Positions 1 through 5,365 of a DNA stretch of 6,503 nt are shown here, one piece after another. The DNA comes from Desulfobulbus sp. (GTDB lineage: Bacteria; Desulfobacterota; Desulfobulbia; Desulfobulbales; Desulfobulbaceae), in the NCBI GenBank assembly GCA_017998195.1, contig JAGODN010000147.1:1-6503 (forward strand), written 5' to 3'. The notes below the pieces were generated by a model. It saw only the letters and a program-made list of their open reading frames with translations, searched no databases and was not told where the DNA came from. Position numbers and translations under genes: made by a program. How positions within the stretch are numbered: position 1 is the first letter of the stretch; every line of letters begins with the position of its first letter.

Positions 1-1330
1 GGGTAAGAAGGATGACCACCGCAACGGCAAGGACCACCGCGGAAACCACGAACGGAACGAAGAACGAGCCGGTCATGGCCTGCAGCTTGCCGCCAACCCA
101 GGGACCGCAGAAACCGGCGACACCCCAGGCGGTGAACAGCAGACCGTAGTTGGAGCCCTGCGCGGTCGGCCCGAAGTACTGCAGGGTCGTGGCCGGGAAC
201 AGGGTGAACATGGCGCCGTAGTTCCAGCCGATCAGACCGGCGACGGCGGCCAGCATGGCAGCGGTCTTGCCTGCCGGGAAGAGCAGCAGCATGGCGACGA
301 CCTGGAGGGAGAAGAGTACCACGAAGATCTGCTTGCTGCCGATCTTGTCGATCAACGGACCGACCATGATGCGCACCGCGGCGTTGAAAATGGCCAGGGT
401 GCTCGGTGCCATGGCCGCGGCCATGGCGATCGCCTTGGCGTCTGCCGGCGGGATGTCCTTGATGGTGGCCAGTCCCTTGTCGGCGATGTACTTCAGACTC
501 ATGGCGTCGATACCGTGCTTGGCGATCAGGCCAATGCACATCAGACCGGCGAAGGAACCGCAGAAGTAGGCGACCCACAGCAGCCAGAACTGGGGCGTGG
601 CCTTGGACTCCTCGTAGGTGAAGTCACGGGTGGCCTTGGCGGTGGCGCCACCGGCCGGTGCCGGCGGATTCCAGCCTGCCGGCTTGTAGCCTGCCGGCGG
701 CACCTTGAGACAGAGGGCGGCGATGACGACGATGATCAGCATGGCGATACCCACGATCCTGAACACCGGCAGGGCGCTGCCGTAGTGGTTGATCAGGCCG
801 GTGGCCATCGGCGCCATGATGAAGGAGCCGAGACCCAGGCCGACGACGGTGAAGCCGGTGGCCAGGGCGCGCCGGTCAGGCCACCATTTGGGGGCGGTGG
901 CGATGGGCGGCAGGTAAACGCAGCCGCCGCCGAAACCGGCGATGACGCCGTAATAGAGGTAGAGCAGCCAGAGCTGGCTGCGGCCGGCCGCCTTGGCGGC
1001 CTCACCGCCGGCGGCGATGACCGCGGGGTCCGGCGGCTTGATGGTGGACACCATGTAGAAGCCGAAGGCCATGATGATGCCGCCGATGAGGACGACGTTG
1101 CGCGGGCCGTACTTGTCGCTCAAGCGGCCGGCGGGGAAGGTCATGAGACCGAAGACCAGGCAGATGATCGAGTAGGCCATGGCGACCTGGGGAACGGTCC
1201 AACCGAACTGGGCCATGAGGGGTCTGATGAACACACTAAACGCATACAACAATAAACCGCAGGCCGTACTGCCTAAAAGACCTCCAAGCAATGGAATCCA
1301 GCGTGGAAACGTAGTTTGTGTTTGAGACAT
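1..1330 (-). CDS. OFA-family MFS transporter (oxalate/formate antiporter family), C-terminus cut by the window edge
   Basis: Inner-membrane carrier of the major facilitator superfamily, OFA group, which moves oxalate, formate or other small monocarboxylates. I read 443 codons without a stop from ATG at 1330 to the window edge. Since the last visible stretch (about 422-443) looks like TM12, only a short tail is missing. The start is supported by GGGGGAG at 1338-1344, seven bases upstream. Visible features are a first TM rich in Gly/Leu (12-36), the MFS loop 2-3 signature GRLSDKYGPR (68-77), the OFA-typical KWWPDRRALATG (148-159), a long central cytoplasmic loop (about 210-245), R320 before GPLIDKIGSK, and the OFA-typical NYGLLFTAWGVAG (394-406). 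The loop at 97-119, between predicted TM3 and TM4, is longer than I would expect. The lysine of OxlT TM11 (K355, from memory) appears to be replaced by Trp402, so oxalate is not a safe substrate; formate, acetate or another acid is possible. The first ~35 codons are AT-rich (TTA, TTG, AGA), unlike the rest. Family confident, substrate unknown. Confidence 0.93.
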   Translation of the reverse strand, partial: MSQTQTTFPRWIPLLGGLLGSTACGLLLYAFSVFIRPLMAQFGWTVPQVAMAYSIICLVFGLMTFPAGRLSDKYGPRNVVLIGGIIMAFGFYMVSTIKPPDPAVIAAGGEAAKAAGRSQLWLLYLYYGVIAGFGGGCVYLPPIATAPKWWPDRRALATGFTVVGLGLGSFIMAPMATGLINHYGSALPVFRIVGIAMLIIVVIAALCLKVPPAGYKPAGWNPPAPAGGATAKATRDFTYEESKATPQFWLLWVAYFCGSFAGLMCIGLIAKHGIDAMSLKYIADKGLATIKDIPPADAKAIAMAAAMAPSTLAIFNAAVRIMVGPLIDKIGSKQIFVVLFSLQVVAMLLLFPAGKTAAMLAAVAGLIGWNYGAMFTLFPATTLQYFGPTAQGSNYGLLFTAWGVAGFCGPWVGGKLQAMTGSFFVPFVVSAVVLAVAVVILLT

Positions 1331-1337
1331 GTAGGCA

Positions 1338-1344
1338 CTCCCCC
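1338..1344 (-). promoter_or_regulatory. Ribosome binding site of the OFA transporter
   Basis: GGGGGAG on the minus strand, seven bases before ATG at 1330. It fixes that ATG as the start: the reading frame immediately upstream contains no better supported initiator, and MSQTQTTFPRW is a typical short polar N-terminus before TM1 in this family. Confidence 0.75.
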
Positions 1345-1403
1345 TTTTTTGAAGTTTCGTTGAACTGCGTTAGGCATTCAAGACTTCCAGGCTCCCGTTC
1401 GTT

Positions 1404-1413
1404 TCACCTCCTT
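1404..1413 (-). promoter_or_regulatory. Orphan perfect Shine-Dalgarno sequence in the transporter leader
   Basis: The minus strand reads AAGGAGGTGA, a ten-base perfect complement of the canonical 16S rRNA 3' end. It lies 73 bases upstream of the transporter ATG, and no ATG, GTG or TTG sits 5-10 bases downstream of it. It falls inside a 14-codon frame (ATG at 1422, stop at 1380-1378; MKTKEVKRTGAWKS) that has no ribosome binding site of its own. It could be a ribosome standby site, a pausing site in a leader, or chance. No function is claimed. Confidence 0.4.
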
Positions 1414-1483
1414 CGTTTTCATTTTGATATCATTGTATTAGCCACTGATACAGCGACTCGACTCCGGTGTAAGCTACGGGCGG

Positions 1484-1512
1484 ACTATAAAGGAGTAAAA
1501 AAAGGCTGTCAA
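1484..1512 (-). promoter_or_regulatory. Sigma70-type promoter of the OFA transporter
   Basis: On the minus strand, TTGACA (1507-1512, a perfect -35 match) is followed by a spacer of exactly 17 bases and TATAGT (1484-1489, five of six matches to TATAAT). Transcription would start near 1477 and give a leader of about 147 bases before the transporter ATG at 1330. This is the best promoter match in the window and suggests strong or housekeeping-type expression unless it is repressed. Confidence 0.75.
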
Positions 1513-1517
1513 TGGCC

Positions 1518-1543
1518 AAAAACAGGGCCTTGGTGGCCTTTTT
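1518..1543. terminator. Possible bidirectional intrinsic terminator just upstream of the transporter promoter
   Basis: Plus-strand AGGGCC (1524-1529) and GGCCTT (1535-1540) can form a 4-bp GGCC stem, extended by one G-U and one A-U pair, around a five-base loop. It is followed by TTTTT (1539-1543, partly in the stem). In the minus direction the same GGCC hairpin is followed after three bases by TTTTT (1522-1518). There is no plus-strand gene to its left that obviously needs it. In the minus direction it could stop read-through from uvsE before the transporter promoter. The stem is short, so confidence is modest. Confidence 0.4.
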
Positions 1544-1546
1544 CGC

Positions 1547-1556
1547 ATGAATTCAT
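1547..1556. repeat. 10-bp perfect palindrome upstream of the transporter promoter
   Basis: ATGAATTCAT is self-complementary and lies centred about 75 bases upstream of the predicted transcription start near 1477. That position would suit an activator site. Neighbouring AATGAA and TTCATT copies between about 1557 and 1600 give the region a repetitive look. No regulator family can be assigned and chance is possible in AT-rich DNA. Confidence 0.3.
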
Positions 1557-1680
1557 TCCATTTTTTCATTAGGGCGACCGAACAATGAAGGACCATTCAG
1601 TCTTAACCGTCCGCTCTACCTTGCCTTATCGATGGCAGCGCGCGTGCCCGTGGCCGTTCTCCGGTTCCCTCCGGACGGGG

Positions 1681-1714
1681 AAAAAATAAACGGGCCTTCC
1701 GAAAAAACAGGCCC
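1681..1714 (-). terminator. Rho-independent terminator of uvsE
   Basis: On the minus strand, five bases past the uvsE stop codon, GGGCCT (1714-1709) pairs with AGGCCC (1697-1692) around an eleven-base loop containing a T run. The stem is followed after one base by TTTATTTTTT (1690-1681). The stem plus T-rich tail and its position directly after the gene make it a good intrinsic terminator, so uvsE is probably not co-transcribed with the transporter. Confidence 0.8.
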
Positions 1715-1718
1715 CCGC

Positions 1719-2681
1719 TCAGGGGGTGGCGGCCCTCGGGGCCTGTGCGGCAATGAGCCGCTGCAGGGCCAGTTCCTTGGCCTTGGCCTCCACCTCCACG
1801 GTCAGCTGGCGGCCCACCCAGCAGGCGGGCAGGTCGCCCGGGTCGATGTAGTCGTGGTGCGGCCTGGGATTGGCCCCCTGCCAGCCGTCCCGGGGACTGG
1901 ACAGGTGGAAGAGCGGCTCCCGCAGCCAGGTGGCCAGCGCCTGTTCGGTGACCGCCTCGATGCTCTGTCCGTCCGGGTGGCAGCGGTGGTGATGGACATC
2001 GTAGACAAAGGGCAGGCCGGTGCGGGCGCAGAGCGGCAGCAGGTCCGCCGGGGTGTAGATGCGGTCGTCGTTCTCCAGCACCAGCCTGCTGCGCACCGTC
2101 TCCGGCAGCCGTTCCAGGTTCGCCTCCAGCCGCGCCAGGGCCGCCCGCCGGTCGCCGTAGGCGCCACCGCCGTGCAGGGTGATCGCGTCCGCGCCGATCC
2201 GCTCCGCCACCCCGGCCTGGTAGACCAGCTCCGCGACCGACCGGGCCGTCACCCCCTCGTCCGGCGAACTGAGCAGGGTGAACTGGTCCGGGTGCAGGCT
2301 CAGGCGGATATCCAGACGGGCCGCGGTCTCCCCGGCCAGGCGGTAGACCGCCTCGATCTCCGCGTGCCCGGGCAGGTCCACGAGCCGGTAGCCGACCTCC
2401 GGGTGGGTCTTGAGCGGAAAGATGCGGCTGTTCACCCGGAAGGCGCCGATGCCGGCGGTGTGGCAGAACTCGATCGCCTGCACCAGGGCGCGGCCGTTGG
2501 CGAGTACGCTCTCGGCGAGCAGCGCCAGCTGGCGCGCGCGGTCGAACTTTTTCAGGTGCGCCGCCGTGCGCACGCCGAAACGGATCGGCTCGTTGACGAA
2601 CAGGCAGCACAGTCCCCACCTGATGCCCTTGCCCCGCCCTGCGCCCCCGGCCGGTCGGCCGCTGGTGTTTTCCTTTGCCAT
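1719..2681 (-). CDS. uvsE: UV damage endonuclease UvsE/UVDE
   Basis: A 320-aa DNA repair enzyme of the UVDE family (metal-dependent TIM-barrel fold). It nicks DNA immediately 5' of UV photoproducts such as cyclobutane dimers and 6-4 products, starting an excision pathway independent of UvrABC. Family motifs in order: GLCCLF (23-28) followed by EPIRF, the RVNSRIFPL segment (82-90), SLHPDQF (128-134), TLHGGG (168-173), LENDD (202-206), YDVHHHRCHP (227-236), HLSSP (259-263), PHHDYID (274-280) and VEVEAKAKE (295-303). The His, Asp and Glu of these motifs supply the metal site in known structures. The length fits the family. The start at 2681 is chosen because AGGAGG (2690-2695) lies eight bases upstream; an in-frame ATG at 2807 would overlap the pta start and add 42 residues without family character. 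Residues 2-20 are a Gly/Arg-rich low-complexity tail. It is transcribed divergently from pta and ends at its own terminator. Confidence 0.94.
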   Translation of the reverse strand: MAKENTSGRPAGGAGRGKGIRWGLCCLFVNEPIRFGVRTAAHLKKFDRARQLALLAESVLANGRALVQAIEFCHTAGIGAFRVNSRIFPLKTHPEVGYRLVDLPGHAEIEAVYRLAGETAARLDIRLSLHPDQFTLLSSPDEGVTARSVAELVYQAGVAERIGADAITLHGGGAYGDRRAALARLEANLERLPETVRSRLVLENDDRIYTPADLLPLCARTGLPFVYDVHHHRCHPDGQSIEAVTEQALATWLREPLFHLSSPRDGWQGANPRPHHDYIDPGDLPACWVGRQLTVEVEAKAKELALQRLIAAQAPRAATP

Positions 2682-2689
2682 TCCGGCAT

Positions 2690-2695
2690 CCTCCT
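2690..2695 (-). promoter_or_regulatory. Ribosome binding site deciding the uvsE start
   Basis: A perfect AGGAGG on the minus strand lies eight bases before ATG at 2681. It selects this start over the longer in-frame option at 2807. Confidence 0.8.
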
Positions 2696-2732
2696 GCGCG
2701 CGCCGGCGGACGACCGCGGCCGGCCTGCGTGC

Positions 2733-2761
2733 TTGCGTTGTTGGTTGTGCTCCGCTATCCT
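2733..2761 (+). promoter_or_regulatory. Candidate pta promoter
   Basis: TTGCGT (2733-2738) and TATCCT (2756-2761) are separated by 17 bases. They match the sigma70 consensus at three and four of six positions. A start near 2768 would give a leader of about 38 bases before the pta ATG. The match is moderate, but the spacing and location in the 124-base divergent gap are right. I saw no comparably good minus-strand promoter for uvsE here. Confidence 0.4.
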
Positions 2762-2805
2762 GCCGCAAAGAAATCCTGTGCCCTGCCCGCCACCCGGAGA
2801 CGCCC

Positions 2806-4908
2806 ATGGCCGACAGCCTCTACATCGCCAACCTGGAAAAAGACAGCGGCAAGCTGCTCGTCAGCCTCGGCCTCCTGGAACTGCTCAGCCGACGGATCGG
2901 CCGGGTGGGCTTCTTCCGGCCGATCACCCCCGGCGACGAGCGGGACGACGATCTCAAGCTGATCCGCTCCCGCTACGCCATCCCCCTTGCCGACGAGGAG
3001 ATGACCGGGGTGAGCCACGACCAGGCCCGGGCGCTCATCGCCGCCGGCGAGGAGCTGCGCCTGTTCCGCGAGATCGTCCGCAAGTACAACGAGGTGCGGC
3101 GCAAATGCGATTTTCTCCTGTGCGAGGGACCGACCATCTTCAACCTTTCCGAGGCCTTTGACACGGACATCAGCATCCGCATCGCCCGCGAGCTGGGCAC
3201 GCCCACCCTGCACGTGGCCAACGCCCGCGGCCTGTCGGTGGATGCGCTGCGCAAGAACATTGCCGTGGCTGAACGGCTCTACGCCCAGCACCAGTGTCCG
3301 CTCCTGGCCATGCTGGTCAACCGCGTCGACCCGGCCCTGCTCGCCGAGGCCGAGGCGGCCCTGCGCGCCGCCCGACCGGAGCCGCCCTACCTGCTCGACC
3401 TGCTCCCCGAGGAGCCGGGTCTGGGCATGCCGACCATGGAAGAGATCGTCGCCGGGCTCGACGCCCGCCACCTCAGCGGGCCGACCTCGGGCCTGCAGCG
3501 GGACGTCAACGCCATCAGGGTGGCGGCCATGAGCGCGGCCAACTACATCGATTTCCTCGAGGAGGACGACCTGGTGATCACCCCGGGCGACCGGCCGGAC
3601 ATCATCTTCGCCACCGTGGCGGCGATCGCCTCCCGCCACTTCCCCTCGCCGGTGGGCATGGTCCTGGCCGGCGGCATGGCCCCGGGTCCGTCGCTCGTCC
3701 ACCTGCTCGCGGGCATCGACAACCTCGCCCTGCCCGTCTACCTGGTGCCCGGCGACACCTTCACCACCACCATGCGCGCCAGCACCATCAAGGGCGTACT
3801 GCGGCCGCAGAACGCCCGGAAGGTCGCCCGGGCGCTCGGCCATTTCGAGAGCCACGTGGATATCGACGCCCTGGAGGAGCGGCTCGTCGAGACCCGGACC
3901 ACCACCCTGTCGCCGCTCATGTTCGAATATTCGCTCTTCCAGCGGGCCCGGGCCGAGCGCAAACACATCGTCCTGCCCGAGGGCGACGAGGAGCGCATCC
4001 TGCGGGCCGCCGAGATCCTCCGCGCCCGCGAGGTGGCCGACCTGACCCTGCTCGGCGACGAGCAGACCATCCGCAACCACGCCGCGGCGCTCGGCCTCAA
4101 ACTGGCGGACGTGGCCGTGATCGACCCGCGCACCTCGCCGCTGCGCGAGGAGTTCATCGACACCCTGTTCCAGCTGCGCCGCAACAAGGGCATCACCCGC
4201 GACTGGGCCAGCGACGCCATCAACGATGTCAGCTACTTCGGCACCATGATGGTGCACACCGACCGAGCCCACGGCATGGTCTCGGGTGCGGTGCACACCA
4301 CCCAGCACACCATCCGCCCGGCCTTCCAGATCATCCGCACCCGGCCCGGGGTGGAGGTGGTGTCGAGCGTGTTCTTCATGTGCCTGGAGACGCGGGTGCT
4401 GGTCTACGGCGACTGCGCCGTCAACCCCAACCCGACCAGCGCCGAACTGGCCGAGATCGCCATCAGCTCGGCCGGGACCGCAGCCATGTTCGGCATCGAC
4501 CCGGTGGTGGCCATGCTCTCCTATTCGAGCGGCGCCTCGGGTTCGGGTGAGGACGTGGACCGGGTGCGCGCGGCCGTGCGGCTCGCCCGGGAGCGGCGGC
4601 CGGAGTTGACCATCGACGGCCCGCTCCAGTACGACGCCGCCATCGACGCCGCGGTCGGCCGGCAGAAGATGCCCGGCAGCGCGGTGGCGGGCCGGGCCAC
4701 GGTGTTCATCTTCCCGGACCTGAACACCGGCAACAACACCTACAAGGCGGTGCAGCGCTCCAGCGGCGCAGTGGCCATCGGCCCGGTGCTGCAGGGGCTG
4801 AACAAGCCGGTGAACGACCTCAGCCGGGGCTGCACGTTGGCGGACATCGTCAACACCGTGGCCATCACCGCCATCCAGGCCCAGGCCGGGCCACCCCCAT
4901 CCGCCTGA
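2806..4908 (+). CDS. pta: Phosphate acetyltransferase (phosphotransacetylase), long three-domain form
   Basis: A 700-aa cytoplasmic enzyme converting acetyl-CoA plus phosphate to acetyl phosphate plus CoA, reversibly. With acetate kinase it gives ATP from acetyl-CoA or activates acetate. Start: ATG at 2806 with GGAG (2796-2799) six bases upstream. The frame is open further upstream, but that part is non-coding in character. Domain order: an N-terminal P-loop-like AAA_26 domain (about 3-220) beginning LYIANLEKDSGK, a DRTGG domain (about 231-345) with ITPGDR (258-263), and a catalytic PTA_PTB domain (about 372-694). The catalytic domain opens with MFEYSLFQRAR and HIVLPEGDEERILRAAEIL. It contains YGDCAVNPNP (534-543), the Ser/Gly-rich SYSSGASGSGED loop (572-583), which by family pattern forms part of the substrate site, and FPDLNTGNNTYKAVQR (636-651). 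The length matches the long regulated form, not the ~330-aa short form. The P-loop is degenerate (Leu17 after GK), so nucleotide binding is doubtful. No ackA is adjacent in the window. Confidence 0.96.
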   Translation: MADSLYIANLEKDSGKLLVSLGLLELLSRRIGRVGFFRPITPGDERDDDLKLIRSRYAIPLADEEMTGVSHDQARALIAAGEELRLFREIVRKYNEVRRKCDFLLCEGPTIFNLSEAFDTDISIRIARELGTPTLHVANARGLSVDALRKNIAVAERLYAQHQCPLLAMLVNRVDPALLAEAEAALRAARPEPPYLLDLLPEEPGLGMPTMEEIVAGLDARHLSGPTSGLQRDVNAIRVAAMSAANYIDFLEEDDLVITPGDRPDIIFATVAAIASRHFPSPVGMVLAGGMAPGPSLVHLLAGIDNLALPVYLVPGDTFTTTMRASTIKGVLRPQNARKVARALGHFESHVDIDALEERLVETRTTTLSPLMFEYSLFQRARAERKHIVLPEGDEERILRAAEILRAREVADLTLLGDEQTIRNHAAALGLKLADVAVIDPRTSPLREEFIDTLFQLRRNKGITRDWASDAINDVSYFGTMMVHTDRAHGMVSGAVHTTQHTIRPAFQIIRTRPGVEVVSSVFFMCLETRVLVYGDCAVNPNPTSAELAEIAISSAGTAAMFGIDPVVAMLSYSSGASGSGEDVDRVRAAVRLARERRPELTIDGPLQYDAAIDAAVGRQKMPGSAVAGRATVFIFPDLNTGNNTYKAVQRSSGAVAIGPVLQGLNKPVNDLSRGCTLADIVNTVAITAIQAQAGPPPSA

Positions 4909-4925
4909 CCCATACCGGGCGCACC

Positions 4926-4948
4926 GCGGCCGCCGCAGCGGCGGCCGC
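4926..4948 (+). repeat. GC-rich hairpin between pta and the next gene
   Basis: GCGGCCGCC (4926-4934) and GGCGGCCGC (4940-4948) form a perfect 9-bp stem, extendable by one G-C pair to leave a three-base loop. Only TT follows before mixed sequence, so it is not a standard intrinsic terminator. It begins 18 bases past the pta stop and ends 12 bases before the next gene's ribosome binding site. It may protect the pta mRNA 3' end or reduce read-through, giving lower expression of the downstream gene. Confidence 0.6.
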
Positions 4949-4972
4949 TTCATCAATCGCAGGGAGAACACC

Positions 4973-5356
4973 ATGTCGGAAGCAGACAGGGAAATGGAGG
5001 AAATCTTCGCCCAGATCGAGGCGGTGCTTGACGCGGCCGAGGCGGACGACCTGGACACGGTCTACGACCACCGCGCCGCCATCGTCAGCATGTACGCCCA
5101 GGCCATGGTGGAGTTCCACTTCGAGGAGCGCCACCTGGACTGGCTCAACGAACTCATCGCCGCGGTGGAGGACGACGACATCGCCGCCTGCCGGCGGGTG
5201 CTGAACAGCGAGACCGACACCGACCTGGTCTTCCTCGCCAGCCAGTTCGCCGCGGTCATGGCCGGCTTCTTCCACCACGACGAGTGCCTGACCGTGGTCC
5301 AGGCCATCGGCCTGCAGGCCCTGCTGCGCGGCCTGGGCACGGCCCGCGGCCAGTAG
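4973..5356 (+). CDS. Hypothetical small acidic helical protein downstream of pta
   Basis: I do not recognise this 127-aa protein. It starts at ATG 4973 with AGGGAG (4961-4966) six bases upstream and ends with TAG. It is rich in Glu/Asp, especially residues 3-28 and 64-69, has no signal peptide or membrane segment, contains no proline or internal repeats, and looks entirely alpha-helical. Possible metal or redox residues cluster in EFHFEERH (47-54), Cys73 and FFHHDEC (99-105). The spacing of these His/Glu pairs on helices is reminiscent of helical-bundle metal proteins, but I cannot assign it to hemerythrin, ferritin or any other family. It lies 64 bases after pta on the same strand, separated by a strong hairpin, so co-transcription is possible. 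It converges on the rudS-like gene with nine bases between stops. Third-position G/C bias matches neighbouring genes, which supports it being real. Confidence 0.8.
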   Translation: MSEADREMEEIFAQIEAVLDAAEADDLDTVYDHRAAIVSMYAQAMVEFHFEERHLDWLNELIAAVEDDDIAACRRVLNSETDTDLVFLASQFAAVMAGFFHHDECLTVVQAIGLQALLRGLGTARGQ

Positions 5357-5365
5357 CGGCCCGGG

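Larger units (their letters stand above)
1331..1718. other. AT-rich intergenic region between the transporter gene and uvsE
   Basis: This 388-base stretch has no convincing protein gene on either strand. It is clearly richer in A+T than the flanks. It holds, from the transporter outward, its ribosome binding site, a leader with an orphan Shine-Dalgarno sequence, a promoter, a hairpin with T tracts on both sides, a 10-bp palindrome, and the uvsE terminator; these are listed separately. From about 1557 to 1680 I see only scattered ATGAA/TTCAT elements, including TTCATT and AATGAA in inverted orientation around 1565-1590, and a weak CCGG-based hairpin near 1650-1680 without a T tract. Confidence 0.7.

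Noticed and set aside
515..1255. 246-codon plus-strand frame across the transporter gene
   Set aside because: Low-complexity Gly/Asp/His sequence antisense to a clear MFS protein on the minus strand.
1378..1422. 14-codon leader ORF MKTKEVKRTGAWKS, and a following 34-codon frame starting at 1377
   Set aside because: Neither ATG has a ribosome binding site at a proper distance; the strong Shine-Dalgarno lies inside the first frame and 26 bases from the second ATG. Kept only as context for the leader.
1603..2619. 338-codon minus-strand frame and 509-codon plus-strand frame over uvsE
   Set aside because: Arg/Pro/Gly-rich shadows in other frames of the UvsE gene; no recognisable motifs.
2682..2807. 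Longer uvsE start at 2807
   Set aside because: The extra 42 residues have no family character, would overlap the pta start, and a perfect AGGAGG supports the start at 2681.
2755..5058. 767-codon open frame antisense to pta
   Set aside because: High-GC shadow frame: low-complexity Gly/Ala/Arg/Val/His composition, no family motifs, while the plus-strand frame is a complete Pta.
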